Source: a bacterium (GTDB lineage Bacteria > Bacillota > Clostridia > Oscillospirales > Acutalibacteraceae). From it: a stretch of DNA of 12,541 nucleotides. Made by a program: the position numbers and the translations under genes. The notes under the pieces were generated by a model. That model searched no databases. It saw nothing but the letters and a program-made list of their open reading frames with translations, and had not been told where the DNA came from. The stretch's first letter is position 1, and each line of letters opens with the position of its first letter. This document shows positions 6,445 to 12,541 of the stretch, in pieces. The stretch spans positions 1-12,541 of the forward strand of contig JAHKXX010000243.1 of NCBI GenBank assembly GCA_020627425.1, read 5' to 3'.

Positions 6445-7308
6445 TCAGTCTTTTCTTATGTCGCGGTGATGAACGATAGCCCGCTGTCCCGTTTCCAGAA
6501 GATGATTATACAGTACCCTTGTCAGCGTTACCGAACGGTGCTTACCGCCGGTACAGCCCACGGCTATAACAAGCTGGCTTTTGCCCTCCTGCAGATATAG
6601 CGGCAGGCTATAGTCAACAAGCGACAGCATCCTCTCGGCATAGCCCTTGGACTGATCGAACCCCATCACATAATCATAAACACAAGCCTCAAGCCCCGTG
6701 TGGTGCTTCAGCTCCGGAATATAGAACGGATTCGGCAGACATCTGACATCAAACACCAGATCCGCCTCTGCCGGCAGCCCGTACTTAAACCCGAACGACA
6801 AACATGTAACAGTCATACCGAGGGTAGCGTTGCCGAGGAAAAGACTGGAGATCCTCTCCTTTAGCTGAGTAGGAGACAGCAGAGAGGTATCTATTACATA
6901 GTCTGCCCTTGCCTTTACGGGGATAAGGATCTTTCTCTCTAAATGCACTGCTTCCTCGGTAGAGCCTTTGTTTACATCTGACAGCGGATGTTTTCTTCGC
7001 GTCTCCTTAAAGCGGCGCAAAAGCACATCATCCCGTGCGTCCAGAAACAGTATTTTGTACTGCTTCTCGCCGCCCCTCAGCTTGTCAAGAGCACCGAACA
7101 GGTCGGCAAAGGCGTCGCCCGAACGTATATCGGTAACCACCGCCACCGTTTTCATCCGTTCATCTGTAGCCTTTTCACACAGCTCATAAAAAGTAGGAAC
7201 AAGCATAGGCGGTATATTGTCAACACAGTAATAGCCTATGTCCTCCATATTTCTCATTGCTATGGACTTGCCCGCGCCCGAAAGACCCGTTATAATTATA
7301 AATTCCAT
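6445..7308 (-). CDS. rapZ: RapZ/YvcJ family nucleotide-binding protein
   Basis: A P-loop protein of the RapZ (YvcJ, YhbJ) family, 287 residues, typical full length. In E. coli RapZ is an RNA-binding adapter that controls glucosamine-6-phosphate synthase through small RNAs; in Bacillus YvcJ binds and hydrolyses nucleotides and affects competence. The RNA targets of clostridial homologues are unknown. Walker A is GLSGAGKS at 8-15, followed by DNIPPMLVP (30-38), ILFLDA (86-91), FKETRRKHPL (100-109), SFGFKYGLPAEADLVFDVR (171-189), LPNPFY (191-196) and the C-terminal GCTGGKHRSV (251-260), with HRDI near the end. GGTGGA lies just upstream of the ATG. It sits 30 nt after murB and 28 nt before whiA in the same operon. 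Confidence 0.95.
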   Translation of the reverse strand: MEFIIITGLSGAGKSIAMRNMEDIGYYCVDNIPPMLVPTFYELCEKATDERMKTVAVVTDIRSGDAFADLFGALDKLRGGEKQYKILFLDARDDVLLRRFKETRRKHPLSDVNKGSTEEAVHLERKILIPVKARADYVIDTSLLSPTQLKERISSLFLGNATLGMTVTCLSFGFKYGLPAEADLVFDVRCLPNPFYIPELKHHTGLEACVYDYVMGFDQSKGYAERMLSLVDYSLPLYLQEGKSQLVIAVGCTGGKHRSVTLTRVLYNHLLETGQRAIVHHRDIRKD

Positions 7309-7338
7309 AATTCCACCCGATCTATTCTTTCGTTTTTC

Positions 7339-8244
7339 TTATCCTATGAACTTGACCTCACACTGAAGGTCTACACCCTTTTTCTCTTTGACTACTTCCT
7401 TTACATGGGCTATAACAGCCTTTACATCCTCTGCCGTTGCGCCGCCGTCGTTTACTATAAAACCGGAATGCTTCGGGCTTACAACAGCTCCTCCGACTCC
7501 GTAGCCCTTCAGACCGCACTCCTCTATAAGCGCCGCAGCATAGTAGCCCTCGGGGCGCTTGAATACCGAGCCTGCACTCGGGTGGTTTGTCGGCTGCTTT
7601 GTGCGGCGTCTGTCCATCAGCTCCTGCATACGATCGTTTATTTCATCACGGTTTTTCGGAGTAAGGCAAAAGCCTGCCGAGAGTATTATCTTGTCCGTGT
7701 CGGTAAACACACTGTGACGATAACCGAAGTCCAGCTCGTCACGGGTATATTTTTTTATTTCTCCGTCCGTGTCCAGATATTCGGCAAAATCAGCGACATC
7801 CTTTATCTCTCCGCCGTATGCGCCTGCGTTCATATATATTGCACCGCCGACAGAGCCGGGGATACCCCACGCGAACTCGAGTCCGCCGAGGGAATACTTT
7901 CTTGCATATACGCACAGACCGGCAAGTGAAACCCCCGCGCCGCAAACTATCGTATTTTCATTACAAAGGGATATATCGTTAAACTCTCCCTCAAGCTTTA
8001 TTACAACGCCGCCTATACCGCTGTCGGACACAAGTATATTGGAGCCGAGTCCGAGCAGGAAATACGGTACACCGTTTTCGCGGCATTTTGAAACAATGTT
8101 TTTCAGAGCGGTTCTTGTTTTGACCTCGCAGAAAACGTCGGCATTTCCGCCGATCCTGAAGGTAGTGTGAAGACTCATAGGCTCATCCAGACTTATTTCC
8201 GCCTCCTCACCCCTGATCATTTCAATAAATTCACTACTTATCAT
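7339..8244 (-). CDS. murB: UDP-N-acetylenolpyruvoylglucosamine reductase (MurB)
   Basis: A cytoplasmic FAD enzyme that uses NADPH to reduce UDP-GlcNAc-enolpyruvate to UDP-MurNAc, the second committed step of peptidoglycan precursor synthesis. The 301 residues fit the shorter Gram-positive (type II) MurB. FAD-binding motifs are TTFRIGGNAD (27-36), LGLGSNILVSD (64-74) and GLEFAWGIPGSVGGAIYMNA (121-140). Catalytic residues by family comparison are Arg176 in FGYRHSVF, the proton-donor Ser226 in HPSAGSVFK, and Glu296 in LQCEVKFIG. All are present, so the enzyme should be active. AGAGGT precedes the ATG. The hprK stop is only 15 nt upstream, so the gene is read from the hprK promoter. Confidence 0.97.
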   Translation of the reverse strand: MISSEFIEMIRGEEAEISLDEPMSLHTTFRIGGNADVFCEVKTRTALKNIVSKCRENGVPYFLLGLGSNILVSDSGIGGVVIKLEGEFNDISLCNENTIVCGAGVSLAGLCVYARKYSLGGLEFAWGIPGSVGGAIYMNAGAYGGEIKDVADFAEYLDTDGEIKKYTRDELDFGYRHSVFTDTDKIILSAGFCLTPKNRDEINDRMQELMDRRRTKQPTNHPSAGSVFKRPEGYYAAALIEECGLKGYGVGGAVVSPKHSGFIVNDGGATAEDVKAVIAHVKEVVKEKKGVDLQCEVKFIG

Positions 8245-8259
8245 AATTACCTCTTCATA

Positions 8260-9228
8260 TCAAAATTCCAGACTCTGCACCTTTGTAGAAGTGTCATCCT
8301 CCTCGGGATAATCCAGTCCAAGAAGCGAAAACAGCTCTCTCGCCGCATTATAGCCCATTTTGCGCTGACGGTTGTTCATAGCCGCAACCTCGATTATAAC
8401 GGCAAGGTTTCGTCCGGGCTTTACGGGGATGGTAAGTATCGGCACCTGATTGCCGAGAATATCCGTCATCTCGTTGCTCATACCCATACGGTCATAAACC
8501 TTTTTGTTGTCCCAGATCTCAAGGTTTATTACCATATCTATTTTTTCGGAAAGCTTTACCGAGCCCATACCGAATATTCTGCGTGCATTAATAATTCCTA
8601 TGCCGCGCAGCTCTATAAAATGTCGTATGTTTTCGGGTGCAGAGCCTATCAGCTGTTTGTTTGAAATACGCCTTATCTCTACCGCGTCGTCTGCGATAAG
8701 CCGGTGTCCGCGCTTTATCAGCTCTATGGCTGTCTCGCTTTTACCTACGCCGCTGTCGCCTACGATAAGCAGTCCCTCGCCGTATACCTCTACAAGTACG
8801 CCGTGACGTGTAACTCTCGGAGCCAGCTCTACATTCATAAACGTAACAAGCGCTGCCGAGAGAGCCGAGGTAGTTTCTGCCGAGCGCAGAACAGGCACCT
8901 TGTACTTTTCGGCGGCAGAAGTCAGCTCGCCGTAGGGAATAATATTTCTTGTTATGATGATAGCCGGCGGCTGCAGGGAAAACAGTCGCTCGAGAACATG
9001 GAACCGCTGTTCCGAACTGAAACGGTTCAGATAGCTGTTTTCGGTATTACCGAAAAATATGATCCGTGAATTGTCAAAAAAGTCCAGAAATCCCGTAAGC
9101 TCCAGTCCCGGTCTTGTTATGTCCTTTGAATAGACCTGTATTTCATCGGGATTGTTGGGCATATATGAAACCTCCAGCTCCAGCTCAGAGATTATCTTTG
9201 ATAGTGATACAGAGAACTTTTTATCCAA
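8260..9228 (-). CDS. hprK: HPr kinase/phosphorylase
   Basis: A bifunctional enzyme that phosphorylates HPr of the sugar phosphotransferase system on Ser46 and removes that phosphate, controlling carbon catabolite repression with CcpA in Firmicutes. From the TTG start the protein is 322 residues, close to the family norm. It has an N-terminal substrate-like domain (about 1-130), then RHGVLVEVYG with His142, Walker A GDSGVGKS (157-164), ADDAVEI (179-185), the signature ELRGIGIINARRIFG (206-220) and PVKPGRN (268-274). I chose TTG at 9228 because GGGGGTGA lies 5-6 nt upstream and the protein begins as expected, MDKKFSVSLSK; a longer frame from ATG 9270 would start inside the promoter -10. It is the first gene of the five-gene operon. 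The HPr gene itself is not in the window. Confidence 0.96.
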   Translation of the reverse strand: MDKKFSVSLSKIISELELEVSYMPNNPDEIQVYSKDITRPGLELTGFLDFFDNSRIIFFGNTENSYLNRFSSEQRFHVLERLFSLQPPAIIITRNIIPYGELTSAAEKYKVPVLRSAETTSALSAALVTFMNVELAPRVTRHGVLVEVYGEGLLIVGDSGVGKSETAIELIKRGHRLIADDAVEIRRISNKQLIGSAPENIRHFIELRGIGIINARRIFGMGSVKLSEKIDMVINLEIWDNKKVYDRMGMSNEMTDILGNQVPILTIPVKPGRNLAVIIEVAAMNNRQRKMGYNAARELFSLLGLDYPEEDDTSTKVQSLEF

Positions 9229-9261
9229 AACTTCACCCCCAGAATAATAAATGATATATAC

Positions 9262-9290
9262 ATTATACACTATTTTTTTGTACTTTTAAA
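9262..9290 (-). promoter_or_regulatory. Promoter of the hprK-murB-rapZ-whiA-vanZ operon
   Basis: On the minus strand a perfect TATAAT (9267-9262) follows TTTAAA (9290-9285), a 4-of-6 match to the -35 consensus, at a 17-nt spacing. Transcription would start near 9255, about 27 nt before the TTG start of hprK. I saw no clear internal promoter or terminator between hprK and the terminator at 4905-4937, and gaps are 30 nt or less, so one transcript of about 4.3 kb is likely. Confidence 0.6.
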
Positions 9291-9333
9291 GTATAATTTT
9301 TATTTTATTTAACCTATTATGTCAAAAACTATT

Positions 9334-9365
9334 TTGATTTTACATATATTATGATATAATATCAT
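9334..9365 (+). promoter_or_regulatory. Extended -10 promoter of the glycosyltransferase gene with an overlapping 15-bp palindrome
   Basis: TGATATAAT (9352-9360) is a perfect -10 with TGn extension. A TTGATT at 9334-9339 is only 15 nt upstream, so the -35 is weak. ATGATAT-A-ATATCAT (9351-9365) is a perfect inverted repeat with a one-base centre over the -10 and probable start site; it could be an operator or a chance feature of AT-rich DNA. The start near 9367 leaves a leader of about 53 nt containing a small CCGGA/TCCGG hairpin (9376-9392). Confidence 0.55.
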
Positions 9366-9419
9366 TCAGATAACACCGGAGGGCTTTTCCGGAAGTTGAT
9401 TAACGGTTGGTGGTAGGCT

Positions 9420-10607
9420 ATGCGAATAATGATCTTTACAGAGGTGCTGTCACCCTATGTGTGCGGTATTTCAAGCTATGTTGACGCACTGAAAAAAGGG
9501 CTTGAGGCGCTGCACCATCAGGTGCTTATAGTTACTTCATCCCTGCACACAAAGCAGTCCGTATTCAAGAACGGAATAGTCAGATGTCCTGCACGCAGGT
9601 GCGGCAACAAATACGGCTACGAGTGCAGGAATATAAGCGACAAAAACACTATAGACTTTTTAAAATCCTTCAGACCCGATGTGATACATATACATACGGA
9701 TACAAGAATAGGCTATATGGGTCTGCTTCTTGCGGACAAGGTAAACAAGCCCGTTGTATTCACCATACACGACTACTACAACGACAGGTTTTCAGACAGG
9801 TCTAAATTCGTATGGACAATAAAGACAATGATAGAGAAAAAGCATTTCTGCGATATGATAGATAACGCCGACGTACTCACATCATCAAGCAGAAGAGCCT
9901 CGCTGTTTATAAAGAACGCAGGACGAAAGCGTCGGGTAAAGCTTATACCCTCGGGAACGGATATCCGAAGGTTTGACTACAGAAACACAAAGGAAGTATC
10001 CGTCCTTAAAATGAGAAGAAAGCTTGAGATACCGGAGGACACGGTCGTTGCCGTATTCAGCGGCGGGCTGACCGTAGACAAAAACCTGGAATTTGTACTT
10101 TCGGCTATATCAAAATATACCGAACGCGGAGAGAATTTTAAATTTCTGATCGTCGGCAGCGGCACCGAGGAGGAATATCTGCACGAGCTGTGCTACAAGC
10201 TGAGAATAAACGACAGAGTAATGTTTCTCGGAGAGGCGGCGCACTCAATTATGCCGCAGGTATATTCCGCGTGTGACATATACGTCTGTTCCTATGACGA
10301 CGGGCTTATGTCTATGTCTTTTCTGGAGGCTATGGCATGCGGTCTGCCGGTGCTGATAAAAGAGGACAAGGAAAAGTTTGTACGAAAAATGATACAGGAC
10401 GGCGTGAACGGCTTTGTATACAAGAATGAGAAGGAATTTGCAAAGTATCTGAAGATACTGTCGAACATCGACGATTTTCAAAAGATGCAGATAAAACGCG
10501 TGGTTCGCCGTACTGTTGCCGGCAACACAAGCACGGCGATGGCAGAGCACTACATAAAAGCCTATCAAAAGGCGATAAAGGCAAGACGACTAAAGCATTT
10601 TGCCTGA
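9420..10607 (+). CDS. GT4 family (GT-B fold) glycosyltransferase, possibly a diacylglycerol glucosyltransferase type
   Basis: A retaining glycosyltransferase of 395 residues with two Rossmann-like domains. The N-terminal acceptor domain starts MRIMIFTEVLSPYVCGISSY, with PDVIHIHTDTRIGYMGLLLA at 86-105 and VVFTIHDYY at 112-120. The C-terminal sugar-nucleotide domain includes LIPSGTDIRRF (175-185), FSGGLTVDKNL (213-223), FLIVGSGTEEEYL (242-254), VMFLGE (267-272), and SYDDGLMSMSFLEAMACGLP (291-310). The arrangement resembles the 1,2-diacylglycerol 3-glucosyltransferase group, where the acceptor motif is usually HTYYE-like; here it is HDYYNDRF, so the acceptor is not certain. The usual E-x7-E motif is altered: Glu303 is kept, but the upstream acid is an Asp at x8 spacing. 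The gene is single, divergent from hprK, has a weak site (GGTGG, 6 nt before ATG), and ends at a strong terminator. The family call is firm; the substrate is inference. Confidence 0.9.
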   Translation: MRIMIFTEVLSPYVCGISSYVDALKKGLEALHHQVLIVTSSLHTKQSVFKNGIVRCPARRCGNKYGYECRNISDKNTIDFLKSFRPDVIHIHTDTRIGYMGLLLADKVNKPVVFTIHDYYNDRFSDRSKFVWTIKTMIEKKHFCDMIDNADVLTSSSRRASLFIKNAGRKRRVKLIPSGTDIRRFDYRNTKEVSVLKMRRKLEIPEDTVVAVFSGGLTVDKNLEFVLSAISKYTERGENFKFLIVGSGTEEEYLHELCYKLRINDRVMFLGEAAHSIMPQVYSACDIYVCSYDDGLMSMSFLEAMACGLPVLIKEDKEKFVRKMIQDGVNGFVYKNEKEFAKYLKILSNIDDFQKMQIKRVVRRTVAGNTSTAMAEHYIKAYQKAIKARRLKHFA

Positions 10608-10619
10608 ATACAAAAACAC

Positions 10620-10661
10620 AAAAACGCACGGTACGGAATTTCTTTCGCACCGTGCGTTTTT
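10620..10661. terminator. Bidirectional intrinsic terminator between converging genes
   Basis: A perfect 13-bp stem pairs 10620-10632 with 10649-10661 (AAAAACGCACGGT/ACCGTGCGTTTTT) around a 16-nt loop, giving U-tracts on both strands. It begins 12 nt after the glycosyltransferase stop and ends 12 nt before the stop of the converging membrane-protein gene, so it probably serves both. Confidence 0.92.
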
Positions 10662-10673
10662 ATTAAAAAAATA

Positions 10674-11801
10674 CTATTCACCGAATTTGCAGTTTGCCGC
10701 TCCCATCAGCTGCATTACCGGCGCACCGCAGGAAACACAGACAACAAGGTCATATATCATCGCGGTAAGGTAGCCTGCTCCGGAGTATGGGTTTGCAAGA
10801 TTAAATAACATAAGGAAGAATATCATAGCATTCAGAGCCAAAAGCTTGCGACCATCGCGGAATATTATATTCATCACTATTCCAAAAAGCATAACTACGG
10901 TATAGATCGTCGGAGCAACAAACACCCGATCGTCCCCAATGCTCGCAACATAGCTAAACGAAACATACTTTGGATTTGTTGTGGAGCAGTTCAGCACATA
11001 GATCCACATAGTTACTATCTGCAATACATATATGATAACATTCATCAGCCACAGATCCTTGCCCGTTTTTCTTATGGTGTCATCATACCTTCCGAAATAT
11101 CCCGAAAGTCCAAGGGCTACAGTCAACAGAATATAGCTTACCGCTACCGTAAAGATGAGTATCCATTTCAGTATTGCACTAAGAATAAATATCTCTATTC
11201 GGGAGGACAGTATAAGCAGAAGTGAAATAACAGACAATATTGACAATATCACCTTGAAGCCCTTATTTATACTAAGACTGTTTACCGCATACATTGGAGC
11301 AATAACGGCAATCAGGGCAAGTACAACACTCAAAATATTAATTACAAAAAAAGAACTCTCATTGTCTAGTGAATATCTTGACGAGGCAAGGTCTATCCTT
11401 ATATTAAAAATGTGTATGAGAATAAATGACTGCAAATACATAAACAACGCCGAGCCTGACATAAGCACACCGGCTAAGGCTCCGCCGTTATAGTTTATTA
11501 TCATAGACATCAGACACAGAACAAATCCGACTACTGTCAGAAGTCTGAAGACTACAGCAAGAAAAACCCCTACTCCGTCAAAGGCTATAAGTACCGGCGG
11601 AAAAACCGGATTTTGCTTTAATGATAATGCAACTGAGTTTTTGTCTATCATACCAAGCATATCCGAGGTTATCCCCACCACACTGTTACAGCCGAATATC
11701 ATCGAATAAATAAATCCTGCCACAGAGCAGATCAAGCCTATAATACCTATTTTTTGCGACCTGTAATATCTCTGCATAATATTTGTTTTTGCCGTATCCA
11801 T
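10674..11801 (-). CDS. Polytopic integral membrane protein of unknown function
   Basis: I do not recognise a family in this 375-residue protein. A basic N-terminus (RYYRSQK, 11-17) is followed by about ten hydrophobic segments, near 18-37, 68-102 (probably one or two helices), 107-132, 151-173, 182-200, 203-235 (probably two), 250-271, 296-314, 319-336 and 344-367. The longest polar stretches lie at about 40-65, 134-150, 236-249 and 272-295. There is no signal peptidase site, ATP-binding motif or recognisable transporter signature. AAGGGGG lies 7 nt before the ATG, a strong ribosome binding site. A near-consensus promoter (11889-11917) drives it and overlaps a palindrome that may bind the divergent XRE regulator. 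That arrangement suggests regulated expression, perhaps an envelope-stress, immunity or transport function, but the sequence does not show which. Confidence 0.85.
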   Translation of the reverse strand: MDTAKTNIMQRYYRSQKIGIIGLICSVAGFIYSMIFGCNSVVGITSDMLGMIDKNSVALSLKQNPVFPPVLIAFDGVGVFLAVVFRLLTVVGFVLCLMSMIINYNGGALAGVLMSGSALFMYLQSFILIHIFNIRIDLASSRYSLDNESSFFVINILSVVLALIAVIAPMYAVNSLSINKGFKVILSILSVISLLLILSSRIEIFILSAILKWILIFTVAVSYILLTVALGLSGYFGRYDDTIRKTGKDLWLMNVIIYVLQIVTMWIYVLNCSTTNPKYVSFSYVASIGDDRVFVAPTIYTVVMLFGIVMNIIFRDGRKLLALNAMIFFLMLFNLANPYSGAGYLTAMIYDLVVCVSCGAPVMQLMGAANCKFGE

Positions 11802-11888
11802 TTTGCTTCCCCCTTAATAAAAATGAGCTTTTGAAAAGCGGTAGCTTCCGACCTTTCAAAATAAACAAATATTTTAAAGTACAATATT

Positions 11889-11917
11889 AATATACTATAG
11901 TATTTAACATTTGTCAA
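11889..11917 (-). promoter_or_regulatory. Near-consensus promoter of the membrane-protein gene
   Basis: On the minus strand TTGACA (11917-11912), a perfect -35, is followed after exactly 17 nt by TATATT (11894-11889), a 5-of-6 match to the -10. Transcription would start near 11882, about 80 nt before the ATG at 11801. The spacer contains palindrome 1 (11892-11903), so a protein bound there would block RNA polymerase. Confidence 0.75.
11892..11903. promoter_or_regulatory. Palindrome 1, candidate XRE operator (ATAC-TATA-GTAT)
   Basis: This 12-bp perfect palindrome lies within the spacer and -10 of the membrane-protein promoter. It shares the form ATAC-N4-GTAT with palindrome 2, which begins exactly 35 bp away. 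Its position and the neighbouring XRE gene suggest an operator; this is inferred from symmetry and placement only. Confidence 0.55.
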
Positions 11918-11941
11918 GCATAAATTATACAATAGTATAGT
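11911..11941 (+). promoter_or_regulatory. Candidate promoter of the XRE regulator gene
   Basis: TTGTCA (11911-11916) is a 5-of-6 match to the -35, and TATAGT (11936-11941) a 5-of-6 match to the -10, but the 19-nt spacing is longer than ideal. Its -35 overlaps the -35 of the divergent promoter, so the two genes share one short control region and polymerase could compete. The -10 overlaps palindrome 2. Confidence 0.4.
11926..11939. promoter_or_regulatory. Palindrome 2, candidate XRE operator (TATAC-AATA-GTATA)
   Basis: Five-base arms TATAC and GTATA flank a four-base centre, repeating the ATAC-N4-GTAT form of palindrome 1. It overlaps the predicted -10 of the XRE gene, the expected place for autorepression. 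A further GTA follows in 11940-11942, so a half-site may be repeated. Confidence 0.52.
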
Positions 11942-11969
11942 AATAATTGACCAAGAAAGGCTGAGATCT

Positions 11970-12242
11970 ATGTTAAATTTCCGTATAAAACAATTAAGGA
12001 CAAGCCAAAATCTCACTCAAGTCGAGCTGGCAAGAAGCCTTTCGGTAACAAAACAGGCGGTGTCAAACTGGGAGAATGACAACATACAGCCATCAATAGA
12101 GATGCTTATAAAAATAGCAGATTTTTTTGGGGTTTCCACAGATTATCTGCTGGGCAGAGACAACAAGCAGTATATAGAGGTATCCGGACTTGACGACAAA
12201 AAAATATCCCATATACGCCTTATAATCGACGATATGAGATAG
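11970..12242 (+). CDS. Small XRE family helix-turn-helix transcriptional regulator
   Basis: A 90-residue Cro/C1-type DNA-binding protein. The HTH_3 domain spans about 4-60: RIKQLRTSQNLTQVELA, the turn, the recognition helix in SVTKQAVSNWENDNIQPSIE (25-44), and the closing IADFFGVSTDYLLGR (49-63). A short tail (64-90, ending in HIRLIIDDMR) may dimerise; there is no peptidase or ligand domain. AAAGG lies 9 nt before the ATG. It is divergent from the membrane-protein gene, and two related palindromes lie in the 168-bp gap, so it probably represses its own gene and that neighbour. The inducing signal is unknown. A strong terminator follows directly, so it is a single-gene unit. No phage or plasmid genes are nearby, which argues against a mobile-element repressor. 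Confidence 0.93.
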   Translation: MLNFRIKQLRTSQNLTQVELARSLSVTKQAVSNWENDNIQPSIEMLIKIADFFGVSTDYLLGRDNKQYIEVSGLDDKKISHIRLIIDDMR

Positions 12243-12245
12243 TAT

Positions 12246-12275
12246 ACGGCAGAGCACGCTCTCTGCCGTTTTTTT
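12246..12275 (+). terminator. Intrinsic terminator of the XRE gene
   Basis: A 9-bp stem pairs ACGGCAGAG (12246-12254) with CTCTGCCGT (12261-12269) around a 6-nt loop, followed by an uninterrupted T-run to 12275. It begins 4 nt after the XRE stop. On the minus strand the tail is not U-rich (TATAC), so it serves the plus strand better, although the ribonuclease Z gene converges on it. Confidence 0.9.
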
Positions 12276-12541
12276 ATTCGTATTTGAGTGTTTTTTTCAT
12301 TCCGTCATAGCCGCATACGGTATTTTTGAAGATCTGCTTTGCTGAATCTATACAGCCCTCGGGATCCTTGAGCGACGGGCTGTAGTGAGTAAGCCATAAT
12401 TCCCCGGCACCTGCATCTTTCGCAAGGGCTGCCGCTTCACAGAAGAGCATATGCCCCTTTTTGACGGCACTTTTCAGTTTGCTCTCGTCCGAATACATTC
12501 CCTCGCAGATCATAAGGCTGCTGTCCCTTGATAGCCGTACT
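12274..12541 (-). CDS. rnz: Ribonuclease Z, C-terminal part, cut by the window edge
   Basis: The last 88 residues of a metallo-beta-lactamase-fold tRNA 3'-processing endonuclease, which removes 3' trailers from tRNA precursors. The visible part reads into the window edge without a break. It contains LMICEGMY, a charged helix, KKGHMLFCEAAALAKDAGAG and ELWLTHYSPSL. The last carries the conserved C-terminal histidine that binds zinc, followed by the family's closing region with a predicted IF-x-NT and DGM-x-x-T-L. The start and catalytic N-terminal half lie beyond 12541. The stop at 12274-12276 adjoins the converging terminator. Confidence 0.9.
   Translation of the reverse strand, partial: VRLSRDSSLMICEGMYSDESKLKSAVKKGHMLFCEAAALAKDAGAGELWLTHYSPSLKDPEGCIDSAKQIFKNTVCGYDGMKKTLKYE

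Noticed and set aside
6988..7929. Plus-strand open frame of 313 codons across the murB-rapZ junction
   Set aside because: It is antisense to two strongly conserved genes, has no domain pattern, is rich in Cys, Tyr and Arg as expected of a shadow frame, and lacks a convincing ribosome binding site.
9229..9270. N-terminal extension of hprK to an ATG at 9270
   Set aside because: It would include the promoter -10; TTG at 9228 has a strong ribosome binding site and gives the usual family length.
11970..12242. XRE regulator as a prophage repressor or toxin-antitoxin antitoxin
   Set aside because: No integrase, phage gene or toxin-sized partner adjoins it; its divergent neighbour is a large polytopic membrane protein, and the flanks are core genes.

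Overview
The window looks like chromosomal DNA from a low-to-moderate G+C Gram-positive bacterium of the class Clostridia, most like Ruminococcus and relatives (Oscillospiraceae). The reasons are the hprK-murB-rapZ-whiA gene order, heavy use of ATA for isoleucine, purine-rich Shine-Dalgarno sites, strong intrinsic terminators, and a large secreted protein whose C-terminal domain resembles ones I associate with ruminococcal surface proteins. The genus is an inference; there is no rRNA or tRNA to settle it.

Layout from left to right. (1) A lone membrane sugar transferase (phosphoglycosyl transferase type) on the minus strand, with its own promoter and a strong terminator. (2) A minus-strand secreted-protein unit: a 1110-residue exported repeat protein followed 35 bases later by a 44-codon peptide gene with its own ribosome binding site. 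(3) A five-gene minus-strand operon, hprK-murB-rapZ-whiA-vanZ-like, with a promoter near 9262-9290 and a strong terminator at 4910-4937. It joins carbon-catabolite signalling (HPr kinase), peptidoglycan precursor synthesis (MurB), an RNA/nucleotide-binding regulator (RapZ), a sporulation/division regulator (WhiA) and a VanZ-type membrane protein. (4) Divergent from hprK, a plus-strand GT4 glycosyltransferase, probably for a membrane glycolipid or envelope glycan. (5) A minus-strand polytopic membrane protein of unknown function and, divergent from it, a small XRE-type repressor. They share a compact control region in which two ATAC-N4-GTAT palindromes 35 bp apart lie on the two promoters. (6) The C-terminal end of ribonuclease Z at the right edge.

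Most of the window is conserved envelope and housekeeping genes. The least explained parts are the exported repeat protein with its co-transcribed 44-residue peptide, and the XRE/membrane-protein pair. I saw no CRISPR array, insertion sequence, tRNA, rRNA or phage gene.
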